This document shows, piece after piece, positions 1-8,249 of a stretch of DNA of 64,000 nt. The position numbers and the translations under genes were made by a program. The notes under the pieces are model-generated. The model was not told the origin of the DNA. It did no database searches and was given only the letters and a program-made list of their open reading frames with translations. How positions within the stretch are numbered: the first letter of the stretch is position 1; each line of letters starts with the position of its first letter. Source of the DNA: an uncultured Flavobacteriales bacterium (lineage in GTDB: Bacteria; Bacteroidota; Bacteroidia; Flavobacteriales; Flavobacteriaceae); the NCBI GenBank assembly GCA_913063255.1, contig CAJXYJ010000001.1, forward strand, positions 38,628 through 102,627, in the 5' to 3' direction.

Positions 1-1
1 T

Positions 2-811
2 AGAGAAATAGAATTGCAATTTTTTAATTATTATTTAAAGAATAAAGGGAAAATGAATATTCCTGAAGCTTCAATTTTTATTACTGGCAGTAATGAATGG
101 AAGTCATTTGATAGCTGGCCACCAGTAAATGTAGAACATAAAAATTTGTATTTAGATTGTAATGAAAGCCTTTCCTTCGAAGTATCTACTTCAGAAGATT
201 GCTATGAGGAATATGTGGTAGACCCGAGCAGACCTGTGCCCTATACAGAAGATGTTCATTTACGTCGAACTAGAGAATATTTAACCGATGACCAGCGATT
301 TGCAAGTCGCAGGCCCGATGTGATGGTTTACCAGACAGAAATTTTAGACGAAGCGATTACTGTGGTCGGACCTTTGGAAGTCAGTTTTTTTGTAAGTACT
401 ACAGGAATGGATGCTGATTATGTGGTAAAAATAATTGATGTCTTTCCCGACCAAATGGATGATTATCCAGAAAATGACAAGGAGGTGCCTATGGGAGGCT
501 ATCAAATGTTGGTACGAGGAGAAGTATTACGAGGGAAATTTAGAAATAGTTTTGAAACACCCGAGCCTTTTGTTTCAGGTAAAGTGACTGAGGTGTCGTT
601 TACCATACCAGACCTAGCACACCAATTTAAAGAAGGACATAAAATTATGATTCAGGTACAAAATTCTTGGTTTCCATTGGTGGATATCAACCCACAGAAA
701 TTTTTAAACATTTATGAAGCGGACGAAGAAGATTTTATAGAAGCCACACATCGCATTTATCACGATGTAGAAAGGCCTTCTAAAATTGGAATACGTATTT
801 TAAAAGACTAG
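2..811 (+). CDS. CocE/NonD-type hydrolase, C-terminal part (partial at left edge)
   Basis: The reading frame is open to the window edge, so the gene starts upstream; the first ATG (position 53) is internal. The visible part contains the GSNEW and SWPP signature that opens the C-terminal jelly-roll domain of X-Pro dipeptidyl-peptidase/CocE acyl hydrolases (PepX_C), then the usual beta-rich stretch with VQNSWFPLVDINPQ and an IYHD near the end. Family members hydrolyse peptide or ester substrates with a Ser-Asp-His triad in the N-terminal alpha/beta domain, which lies outside this window. The stop is at 809-811 and the array of lysS-derived repeats begins about 65 bases later. Family assignment is good; the substrate cannot be inferred. 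Confidence 0.8.
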   Translation, partial: REIELQFFNYYLKNKGKMNIPEASIFITGSNEWKSFDSWPPVNVEHKNLYLDCNESLSFEVSTSEDCYEEYVVDPSRPVPYTEDVHLRRTREYLTDDQRFASRRPDVMVYQTEILDEAITVVGPLEVSFFVSTTGMDADYVVKIIDVFPDQMDDYPENDKEVPMGGYQMLVRGEVLRGKFRNSFETPEPFVSGKVTEVSFTIPDLAHQFKEGHKIMIQVQNSWFPLVDINPQKFLNIYEADEEDFIEATHRIYHDVERPSKIGIRILKD

Positions 812-875
812 TTATTTATATTATGAGATACCTCATTCCATTCGGAATGACAAATCAACTTTTATATCACCTTCA

Positions 876-947
876 CAATTAAACCATCCTCGGTTTTATT
901 CACCTAAACAATTCCGTGATTTGTAAGACCTTTAATAGTCTTATTCC
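876..947 (-). repeat. Decayed copy of lysS 3' end (array unit 1, leftmost)
   Basis: This stretch aligns with the coding sequence of the last ~25 codons of lysS (compare 32950-33020). It keeps the phrases GGTTTTATTCACC and CTTTAATAGTCTTAT on the + strand, but has lost the reading frame. The similarity runs on to about 965, into the stop codon of the next gene (CTTAATCC in both). No motif or hairpin lies to its left, only a REP-like CATTCGGAATGACAA at 839-853. It is the outermost and one of the most decayed tails. Confidence 0.7.
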
Positions 948-958
948 TCTACTATTAC

Positions 959-1930
959 TTAATCCTTGACTACAAATGTTTTTAGCATATTTTTACTTAA
1001 AGCATTTGGGACTTCAGATATCAATGCATAATTTCCTGGCTGAAGATCTACAGTGAAAAAACCCTTATTACCAGCCGGCATATTATTCACTCCTCCTAAA
1101 AAAGTAATATCAGTTGGTGAGGGTTCGATCAAACCTTTAGGGTCAGCCCAATTCATCCAATTCTCCAAGTCTTCAAGATTTGCATTTTCGCCTAGTTTAG
1201 TAAGATTAATATCATGGCCACTAAAATTTTCATGTACAATTTGATCTTTGAAGAATACAGAAAATGTATGTTTTCCAGAAGAGATAGAATCATTAAATAC
1301 AATTCCTTCTGTACTCGAAATATCAATATTAATATCAGCTTTTAATTCTGTATTACCAGAATTAGTTTCAGAAACAATAAGTTCTTTTATCATTCCCATG
1401 GATGTGTGAAATACTCCGTTACTCATTTTTACATAGCATTCTACTATATAAAAACCCGGATCTAATTTTATCATGGTTTCTGTATGTTTTCCGGGGGAAA
1501 TCAAGCCTGAACCACCTAAGAATTGTACTTCACTAAACCAATCCGGAAGTTTGCCAAATTCAGCAAATCCTTCTTCACTTTTACCTTCATTGATCAGTTT
1601 CATACCACTATTAAAATAAGGCATTACCAGATTGTCAATTTCTTTTAATGTAATTCCTTCCGGATATTTATCTATTATAAAAAAATGTGTTTGTGAAGAT
1701 TTATTTTTATAACGGAAAGTGTTCCATCCAGATGAAATTGTATCTGGTATTTGAAAATCCATATTTTCAGTGATTATCTCTATGACATTTTCCATTTCAA
1801 CTTTGATAGGTTGTTTATTACTCTGTTTTTTATCAGAATTACAGGATTGTATTAATATTGAACAAAACAAAATAGCTATCGTCCAGACGATAAGACATAA
1901 TATTTTAGAATATTGACTTAAACTTTTCAT
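959..1930 (-). CDS. Lipoprotein with two tandem similar domains, unknown function
   Basis: Starts with a lysine-containing n-region, a hydrophobic segment and a lipobox ending ILIQSC (Cys about residue 30), so it should be a lipid-anchored envelope protein. The rest is two related modules, about residues 45-190 and 200-323. Each has a 'SSGWNTFRYKNKS' or 'SSGKHTFSVFFKD' opening, an 'LGG-(S/V)-(G/N)-x-(I/M)-(S/P)-(P/A)-G' turn, and a closing strand 'LDPGFYIVECYV' or 'LQPGNYALISEV'. The pattern resembles a cupredoxin-like beta sandwich, but I see no clear copper ligands, so this is inference only. The stop codon falls inside the lysS-tail relic to its left. It is the sole cargo gene of the first array unit. 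Confidence 0.75.
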   Translation of the reverse strand: MKSLSQYSKILCLIVWTIAILFCSILIQSCNSDKKQSNKQPIKVEMENVIEIITENMDFQIPDTISSGWNTFRYKNKSSQTHFFIIDKYPEGITLKEIDNLVMPYFNSGMKLINEGKSEEGFAEFGKLPDWFSEVQFLGGSGLISPGKHTETMIKLDPGFYIVECYVKMSNGVFHTSMGMIKELIVSETNSGNTELKADINIDISSTEGIVFNDSISSGKHTFSVFFKDQIVHENFSGHDINLTKLGENANLEDLENWMNWADPKGLIEPSPTDITFLGGVNNMPAGNKGFFTVDLQPGNYALISEVPNALSKNMLKTFVVKD

Positions 1931-1993
1931 AATTTCTTTTATTAGTTGGTAACTATCTCTAAATCAATATAAAAATAGTGATAATTTACTAAA

Positions 1994-2352
1994 GTGACCA
2001 ATTCGTGACCGGAATGAGCTTTAAAATGTGTGGTGTACATTTTTAGCACTTCGATACTTCGACAGACTCAACATATCGCTTCGCTCAGGATAAACTTCGG
2101 GACCAACAGTTGAGTTGACGGTGCTTTGTTATCATCTGGGAATACACTTCGATACATTCCGACTTTGTTGGAACACTCATAGTACTGCTGTATTTTGTGA
2201 AGGAATAAAAAAAAGGATTTACCGTTACGTAAACCCTTTTATGTTTTATAGATTCTTCGCTACACTTCGACTACGTTCAGTGACAACGCTCTGAATGACA
2301 ATTTAACGATTAAACTACATCAACAAATAAACTATCATCAGTTTAATGCCAT
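1994..2352. repeat. Array unit 2: motif, REP-like insert, hairpin and lysS-tail relic
   Basis: This gene-free stretch holds, left to right, the motif GTGACCAATTCGTGACC (1994-2010), REP-like sequence (2048-2105), a terminator-like hairpin with arms AAAAGGATTTAC and GTAAACCCTTTT (2211-2240), a second REP-like segment (2256-2300) and a lysS-tail relic (about 2302-2352, with AACAAATAAACTATCATCAG). The order matches the other units. The relic is shortened by an internal deletion. The rest of the 1931-2390 interval shows nothing else. Confidence 0.7.
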
Positions 2353-2390
2353 GCTAGATAAATCTTTTAAATATATTCTACTAAGGTTAT

Positions 2391-5384
2391 CTATTCTATA
2401 ATTAATTTATTTACAACAGATTCATTTGTTGTGTTATCTTGGACTTTTACAAAATAAAGACCAGTATTTAAATTACCTAAAGTAATAGTATTGATGCCAT
2501 TGTTAAGAGTCCCAATTTTAACTACTTGTCCTAGCATATTTACTATAGAGTAACCAAAATTTTCATTTAAATCAATAAGATTAATATTTAATGAATTACT
2601 GGTAGGATTAGGATACATCACCATGTTTTGAGCTAAGGTATCGTTTACGCCAAGGCAGTCAGATGATGGGAGCACTATTTCTGTTGGATCATTTTCCAAT
2701 ACACTATTGTCATCTGATAAATCAAAAACTATTTCCCCTACTGGACTTGTTCCGTCAACCGTTGCTTGATTAATTACTACTTCAGCAACTATATCTTCCT
2801 GAGTAATCGAATAAGTCGCACTAAAGGTTGTGGTATCTTCCTCGCCTAGTTCCAATATTGCTATAGGACCTCCTACTAATATTAACCCAGGTAATGGGTC
2901 GGTTATCATAATATTGGTTAAGGGAACCCCTCCAGTATTTACTACTGTAAATGCATAACTAATTGTTTCTCCTACATCGGCACATCCATTCTGATTTTCA
3001 TCAATCCATGATCCTGTTTTAATTAGAGCGATAGTTGTATTTTGACAAATATAAACTACCGTTGGATCATCTTCTAAATAACTATCATCATCAGATAAAT
3101 CGAATACTTCATCGCATATATCAACAATTACTGAAATAAATGGCCCTCCATTTCTACTACTACCATCTATTACTACAAAATCACCAAAAACGGAACCTAT
3201 ACCAATAGGAATGGAACAGCTGGTATGTATAAGTTGATTAAAAGAGTTATTAATAAAAATATTAATTTTTGGTCCAAAAGTTATTTGCGGTGGGTCCTGA
3301 CCGAAAAACTCAAATTCTTCTCCGGGTTGGACAATGCCTTGATATACAGTTTGGCCATCATGTTCTATAACTTCAATATTTGCATCTGGGATATTACCCA
3401 AATACTTTAACTTTAAATAATTTACATGTCCATCACAATTTCCATCTGAAACCTCCTCCTCATAACAAGCTTCAACCTCTGCTTGATTTTCTACATACCC
3501 AGTATTAATATTATTTTGTGTAAAGAGATATAAAGCAGTAAAAGTAGTCGTATCTTCTTCTCCTGGTGCTAAAGTAATTGGTCCACCACTTACTGTTACA
3601 AGGGGATCTGTTACGATGATATTGCTTAAGGTTACATTTCCTGTATTCTTTACACTAAAAGTATATAAAATTTCTTGTCCTGGGGCACTTATACAGTTAC
3701 CATCTATATCGTAACCATCATATGTCCCAACCTTTATTAAGGCAATTTTTTCATTTTGACAAAAATAAACAACCGTTGGATCATTTTCTAAATAACTATC
3801 ATCATCAGATAAATCGGTTACATCGTCTCCCGTTGGTGTAGTTCCTATAGCTTCTGCCTGATTTTCAAACTCTTCTACATCAATATCGTTCTGAGTAATG
3901 GTATAAATTCCGATAAAGTTTGTAGTATTTTCCTCATCTACAGCCAAGTCTATTGGCCCACCAATTACAGGCAGCAATGGATCGGTTACTATAACATTAG
4001 TTAAGTCTACAAGTCCTGTATTCTTAACACTAAAGGTATAGGTAATCGTTTCCCCTACATCGGCACAATCGTCCTGATTTTCATCATTAAATGTTCCTGT
4101 TTTAATAAGAGCAATTTTTTCATTTTGACATAAATAAACTACCGTTGGATTATTTTCAAAATAACTATCATCATCAGATAAATCGGTTATATCGTCTCCT
4201 GTTGGTAGAGTTGCTGTAGCTTCTGCCTGATTAATAAACTCTTCTGCATCAATATCGTCCTGAGTAATGGTATAAATTCCAGTAAAGTTCGTAGTATTTT
4301 CCTCATCTACTGCCAAGTCTATTGGACCACCAATTACAGGTAGCAATGGATCGGTTACTATAACATTGGTTAAGAGTGCAAGTCCTGTATTTTTAACACT
4401 AAAGATATAGTTAATCGTTTCCCCTACATCGGCACATCCATTCTGATTTTCATCATTAAATGTTCCTGTTTTAATTAGAGCGATAATTGTATTTTTACAT
4501 ATATAAACTACCGTTGGATCATCTTCCAAATAACTATAATCATCAGATAAATCTTCTACATCGCATATATCAACAATAACTGGTATAAATGGACCCCCAT
4601 TTCTACTACTGCCATCAATTACTTCAAAATCACCAAAAATGGAACCTATGCCAATAGGAATGGAACAGCTGGTATGTATAGATTGATTTAAAGAGTTATT
4701 TATAAAAATATCAATTTTTGGTCCAAAAGTTATTTGTGGTGGGTCCTGACCAAAAAACTCAAACTCTTCTCCAGGTTGGACAATGCCTTGAAATACAGTT
4801 TGCCCATCATGTTCTACAACTTCAATATTAGCATCTAGGATAGTACCCAAATACTTTAACTTTAAGTAATTTACTTGTCCATCACAATTTCCTTCAGTAT
4901 CCACTTCATAACATGCTTCAGCTTCTGCTTGATTTTCTACATTCCCAGAATCAATATCATTTTGTGTAATGAGATATAAAGCAGTAAAAGTAGTCGTATC
5001 TTCTTCTCCTGGAGCTAACGTAATTGGACCACCACTTACTGTTACAAGAGGGTCTGTGACCATGATATTGCTTAAGGTTACATTTCCTGTATTCTTTACA
5101 CTAAAAGTATATAAAATCTCTTGTCCTGGCTCACTTATACAGTTACCATCTGCATCATAACCATCATAAGTTCCAACCTTTATTAAGGCAATTTTTGGAT
5201 TATCATTTAAAAGGGAACCTTCAACTTTCTCATCGATAATAGAAGTATTCCTATTATCTATTGATAATAAATCGAAAGAGTCTACATTTTTTTCAGAAGA
5301 TGATACTATTGAATTCACAAAGAATGTTATTAAAAAAAGAAAAAATGCTTTTTTTAAATTTGAAGTAATCGTAGAATAAATCAT
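2391..5384 (-). CDS. Large secreted adhesin-like protein with repeated DUF11-type domains and T9SS tail
   Basis: 997 residues. A hydrophobic N-terminal signal segment (about residues 12-30) is followed by at least five repeats that begin 'IALIK(T/V)GT', carry a conserved 'DVGET or PGQEI', then 'YTFSVKNTGNVTLSNI-VTDPL', and end 'TTTFTALYLITQNDI...NQAEA'. This is the conserved-repeat/DUF11 (DUF7507-like) beta-sandwich found in bacterial surface proteins. The last ~75 residues (MYPNPTSNSLNINL ... GLYFVKV ... KLIIE) are a type A T9SS sorting domain, so it should be exported by the Por system and attached at the cell surface. Two modules contain an inserted 'YLKLKYLG' block and are nearly identical in DNA (about 3010-3760 and 4490-5190), indicating recent internal duplication. 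The stop lies ~40 bases from the lysS-tail relic of unit 2. Function (adhesion) is inferred. Confidence 0.85.
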   Translation of the reverse strand: MIYSTITSNLKKAFFLFLITFFVNSIVSSSEKNVDSFDLLSIDNRNTSIIDEKVEGSLLNDNPKIALIKVGTYDGYDADGNCISEPGQEILYTFSVKNTGNVTLSNIMVTDPLVTVSGGPITLAPGEEDTTTFTALYLITQNDIDSGNVENQAEAEACYEVDTEGNCDGQVNYLKLKYLGTILDANIEVVEHDGQTVFQGIVQPGEEFEFFGQDPPQITFGPKIDIFINNSLNQSIHTSCSIPIGIGSIFGDFEVIDGSSRNGGPFIPVIVDICDVEDLSDDYSYLEDDPTVVYICKNTIIALIKTGTFNDENQNGCADVGETINYIFSVKNTGLALLTNVIVTDPLLPVIGGPIDLAVDEENTTNFTGIYTITQDDIDAEEFINQAEATATLPTGDDITDLSDDDSYFENNPTVVYLCQNEKIALIKTGTFNDENQDDCADVGETITYTFSVKNTGLVDLTNVIVTDPLLPVIGGPIDLAVDEENTTNFIGIYTITQNDIDVEEFENQAEAIGTTPTGDDVTDLSDDDSYLENDPTVVYFCQNEKIALIKVGTYDGYDIDGNCISAPGQEILYTFSVKNTGNVTLSNIIVTDPLVTVSGGPITLAPGEEDTTTFTALYLFTQNNINTGYVENQAEVEACYEEEVSDGNCDGHVNYLKLKYLGNIPDANIEVIEHDGQTVYQGIVQPGEEFEFFGQDPPQITFGPKINIFINNSFNQLIHTSCSIPIGIGSVFGDFVVIDGSSRNGGPFISVIVDICDEVFDLSDDDSYLEDDPTVVYICQNTTIALIKTGSWIDENQNGCADVGETISYAFTVVNTGGVPLTNIMITDPLPGLILVGGPIAILELGEEDTTTFSATYSITQEDIVAEVVINQATVDGTSPVGEIVFDLSDDNSVLENDPTEIVLPSSDCLGVNDTLAQNMVMYPNPTSNSLNINLIDLNENFGYSIVNMLGQVVKIGTLNNGINTITLGNLNTGLYFVKVQDNTTNESVVNKLIIE

Positions 5385-5685
5385 GTTTTATTATTTGCCT
5401 CAATTTGAAATTATAAATATTATAAATTCAACTGTAATTTATCTAAATGTACAATGTATTCAAAGAAAACTCCTACAATAATTGACTTTTAGCTAAACTG
5501 TAAAAAACACTCGTTGAACAACATTGTTTAAAAAAAATAGTCTTGAATGGCTTGTTGTATTTACAGTTAATACCTTAATCAACAGTGTATTCGAAAACTT
5601 TTATTTAAAAAAGAAGTGGTAATAAGATTTTAAAATTGGCTAGTGTGTATTGAGATTGGATCATTAAAATAAATCTCAGTATTAT

Positions 5686-5805
5686 TTTTTTTATCACTTT
5701 TTGAGTTCCAAAAACGCCTTGTTTATCTCTTATTAAATTAAAGAGAATAGCCATTTTATTAATGTAGAAAACAATTGATTCTTTGTGGTTTCTGAGCTTT
5801 AAGGA
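5686..5805 (-). pseudogene. Relic of a T9SS-tail gene: leader joined to sorting-tail end
   Basis: On the minus strand, 5805-5727 matches the leader upstream of the M1 aminopeptidase (21950-22010; shared phrases ATTGTTTTCT and CTTTAATTTAATAA). It runs directly into 5726-5686, which matches the end of T9SS tails in this window (GGAACTCAAAAAGTG, coding GTQKV). So a gene body seems to be deleted, leaving leader plus the last ~10 codons. The 69-residue frame through it (5605-5814) overruns the normal tail stop because of a shift in a poly-A run. I do not consider it a working gene. Confidence 0.5.
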
Positions 5806-5843
5806 AAATAGCATGATAATTAAGGTATAGCAAATGCTTAATA

Positions 5844-6145
5844 GTGTCCAATCCGTGACTATAAATAGGGGTCTATCTGCTACTTAAAAGCATAAAAAAA
5901 TGGGGTGGAGTGTTTAGAAAATGTCTGGTAGATATTTTTAACGTACGAGCCAGCTGGCACACTGGCGTCTAGTAAATCCTTTTATATAATATAGATTCTT
6001 CGCTTTCGCTCTGAATGACAATATAACGATTAAACCATCTCCACAAATAAGCCACCATCGGTTTTATTCACTTTGGCAACACCGCACATTGTATAGACTT
6101 TAATGGTCTTGTCCCACTTTTTGTTGCTTTAGTCAGACTGAGTGT
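5844..6145. repeat. Array unit 3: motif, hairpin remnant, REP-like insert and lysS tail
   Basis: Contains the motif GTGTCCAATCCGTGACT (5844-5860), the CTATCTGCTACTTAAAAGCATAAAA stretch split over 5872-5897, a half hairpin TAGTAAATCCTTTT (about 5970-5983), a REP-like CTTCGCTTTCGCTCTGAATG (5999-6018), and a lysS tail from 6022. Read on the minus strand from 6130, the tail still spells SNKKWDKTIK then GVAKVNKT and GLFVEMV plus stop, clearly lysS-derived. It merges into the 3' end of the DUF6090 gene, whose last residues LNTQS match LKTQS of LysRS. Confidence 0.75.
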
Positions 6146-6875
6146 TTAGCTCAACCTCAATCATGTTAATTATTGATATTATTTCATTTTGAAGATCTTC
6201 TCCCTTTTTTAATGTAATAATCATATAGCTCCAATAAAAGAGAAATTCATTTCTTGCTCTATCAGATTTAATTACTTCTCGATAATTTACATTGTCATAG
6301 TTATATTGCTCCTCTGTTCTGTTTTTGAATGGATACCTGTAGTGTAATTGTGTACGCATATATGGAGTTAAGAAATTGGTGCCATAATAATTTGCACCGA
6401 TTTCTTCTTCTTCATAGTCAATTAGATAATTATTAAAGTTGGAAATAGCATTCTTTAACGAATCATTGGAAATTATTTCAATTTTTCCTGAATTGATAAC
6501 AGAATTATAGATGCCTGTTGACGGATTAAATTTGAAATTCCATCCCAGAAAATATATTAGAGAGTCCAGAGTTTCAAATGGTGCTTGTGTGATTTTAGGA
6601 TCTAAGAGTCGTTTAACAATTCTATCTCGATTAAGTTGTTCCTTATAATTTATATCAAACTTTACCAGATTGTCTAAGAATTCTTTGTGAAGGCTATTTA
6701 GAGTCTTTATTTCCTCTATTTTTAAAAGCCTGTTTTGATTCCAATTGTTTATTTGAAGCGCGATAAGAATTCCAATAACAACAAGTACAATTTCCCCAAT
6801 GGCATATCTCAAATACTTTAAGGGCTTGTTATCATCAGCCATTTTTTTGCGTATTTTTCTAAAAAAAGGGATCAT
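6129..6875 (-). CDS. DUF6090 family membrane protein
   Basis: 248 residues. The N-terminus (MIPFFRKIRKKMADDN, then KYLRYAIGEIVLVVIGILIALQ and INNWNQ) is the hallmark of the DUF6090 family of Bacteroidota: a short basic cytoplasmic lead, one transmembrane helix at about residues 24-45, and a helical periplasmic domain. Function is not known for the family. The C-terminus LNTQSD-stop coincides with the lysS-derived tail (LKTQSG in LysRS), so the gene appears to have acquired its last codons and stop from the repeat. It is the only gene of this unit. Upstream, at 6896-6909, lies the half-site TAAATCTAAT that also forms the palindrome at 8215-8234. Confidence 0.85.
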   Translation of the reverse strand: MIPFFRKIRKKMADDNKPLKYLRYAIGEIVLVVIGILIALQINNWNQNRLLKIEEIKTLNSLHKEFLDNLVKFDINYKEQLNRDRIVKRLLDPKITQAPFETLDSLIYFLGWNFKFNPSTGIYNSVINSGKIEIISNDSLKNAISNFNNYLIDYEEEEIGANYYGTNFLTPYMRTQLHYRYPFKNRTEEQYNYDNVNYREVIKSDRARNEFLFYWSYMIITLKKGEDLQNEIISIINMIEVELNTQSD

Positions 6876-6933
6876 ATTATTATTAGTATATATCCCTATA
6901 AATCTAATGAAATTTTAATCAACCTTATTAAAG

Positions 6934-7152
6934 TGACTAATCCGTGTCTATAAATAAGAGGCTATTTGCTATCAAAAAGCATAAAAAAAAGGATTACCCT
7001 TAAAGTAAACCCCTTCGTTTTTATAAAGATCCTTCGACAACACTTCGACAAACTCAGTGAACAGTTCAGCACAGGCAAACTCAGTGACCACGCTCAGCAT
7101 GATAATTTAACGATTAAACCATCTCCACAAATAAACCGCCATCGGTTTTATT
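6934..7152. repeat. Array unit 4: motif, hairpin, REP-like insert and lysS tail
   Basis: Motif GTGACTAATCCGTGTCT at 6934-6950, CTATTTGCTATCAAAAAGC, hairpin 6987-7014, REP-like block with CTTCGACAAACTCAGTGAAC at about 7040-7060, and lysS tail 7105-7152. The tail keeps the last 15 or so codons (minus-strand AATAAAACCGATGGCGG and on to GTTTAA). The stop codon TAA of the adjoining CotH-like gene is formed by bases of this tail, read in another frame. Confidence 0.75.
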
Positions 7153-8206
7153 CAGTTCTTAATTTATTTAATATTTGTTTTTGAAATTGGGCATCGTTTT
7201 CTAAAATTTCAAAAAAATCTAAAATATAATCCCTAGCTTCTAAAAACTGTTTTGGATCTTCAAAATTTGATTCATAACTATCTACAATAGCAATGAGTTT
7301 GGTTTTATTGTCCAAAAATTCTTGTCTTACTTGTTGAAGGATAGCTTTCTTTCTTTTAAATCCTCTGTATAATCTATCTCTAACTGAAGTGACACCTAAT
7401 TCATTCATTTCATCTGAAACAATTGCATAGTTTGGGTTTACAAATCCAGACATATCAAAATCGTAAGGAATAGGTATAATTCTATTGTTCGCAAATAATA
7501 GTTTTTCATTATGCTGAAAGGCTGTTGAGAAATCGGTACAACCAATCATAAACTGAAAAAATGCATTCTGAACTGAAGTAATAGGGTCATGATTTAATGG
7601 ATGAATAGTCCTTTTAATAATTTCACCACCACTTCTTTTAGCAACGACCTTATCATCTTCAACTACTATACCTTTTAGAAAATGAGATTTTGTTTTATTT
7701 CCAGCAATTTCTGTATAGGAAATAGTAGTTATTCTGGTTTTAAAATGATAATTAGATATTTCTTCATATAGTTTATAAGCTATATACTCTTTCAGAATAT
7801 AATCATTCTTGCTTTTGTTTGTAAAACAGGGGAGTACTAGCTTTAATTTTTTATTTCCTTCAAATAAAGTTCCTTTGCTATTAGACTTTTTTATTTTAAT
7901 TTTTATTGGCGAATAATGACAATTTTCTAATCTAAAATTTCCTCGCTTTCTTAATTTAATGTCGATTGTTTTCCATGTTCCGCTATCATTTTGATAAGAT
8001 AAATTTACTTTTAAATAGGTACTGTCATTGGTTTTTTCTTTTATGTATCTATTGGAGTAACTTATTTTTAAAGGAAGTACTTTTTGGCTCTTAAAAAGTT
8101 TAGAAACTTGATCTGATTGGTCTGTAATAATTTTATTTTGAGAATAAGAAATGTAAAATGAAATAGTAAACAGAAAAATGAAAACACTTAATAATGCCTT
8201 TTTCAT
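7148..8206 (-). CDS. Secreted CotH-like protein, function unknown
   Basis: 352 residues with an N-terminal signal peptide (MKKALLSVFIFLFTISFYISYSQ). The body has an 'RKRGNFRLENC' strand followed by 'KLKLVLPC', then 'YILKEYIAYKLYEEIS', and later 'IPIPYDFDMSGFVNP' with two acidic residues. This order (R-G near a basic strand, leucine-rich helix, DxD motif) resembles the CotH kinase-like fold of secreted Bacteroidota proteins, but the match is distant and I would not claim kinase activity. It is transcribed divergently from the bestrophin-like gene across a perfect 20-base palindrome. Its stop codon lies in the lysS-derived tail of unit 4. Likely periplasmic or outer surface. Confidence 0.65.
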   Translation of the reverse strand: MKKALLSVFIFLFTISFYISYSQNKIITDQSDQVSKLFKSQKVLPLKISYSNRYIKEKTNDSTYLKVNLSYQNDSGTWKTIDIKLRKRGNFRLENCHYSPIKIKIKKSNSKGTLFEGNKKLKLVLPCFTNKSKNDYILKEYIAYKLYEEISNYHFKTRITTISYTEIAGNKTKSHFLKGIVVEDDKVVAKRSGGEIIKRTIHPLNHDPITSVQNAFFQFMIGCTDFSTAFQHNEKLLFANNRIIPIPYDFDMSGFVNPNYAIVSDEMNELGVTSVRDRLYRGFKRKKAILQQVRQEFLDNKTKLIAIVDSYESNFEDPKQFLEARDYILDFFEILENDAQFQKQILNKLRTE

Positions 8207-8214
8207 AAAATTAT

Positions 8215-8234
8215 ATTAGATTTATAAATCTAAT
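8215..8234. promoter_or_regulatory. Perfect palindrome in divergent promoter
   Basis: ATTAGATTTA-TAAATCTAAT is a perfect 10+10 palindrome lying in the 43-base gap between the divergent CotH-like (start 8206) and bestrophin-like (start 8250) genes. Its size and position suit a dimeric repressor site controlling both. The same half-site occurs upstream of the DUF6090 gene at 6896-6909. No regulator for it is evident. Confidence 0.5.
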
Positions 8235-8249
8235 GTAAAATAAATTAAT

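Noticed and set aside
5605..5814. 69-residue minus-strand gene
   Set aside because: It runs through a leader-plus-sorting-tail relic and reads past the normal tail stop because of a shift in a poly-A run.
7148..8206. Confident assignment as a CotH protein kinase
   Set aside because: Only the general order of motifs fits; the full CotH catalytic set could not be recognised by eye, so only a CotH-like label is kept.
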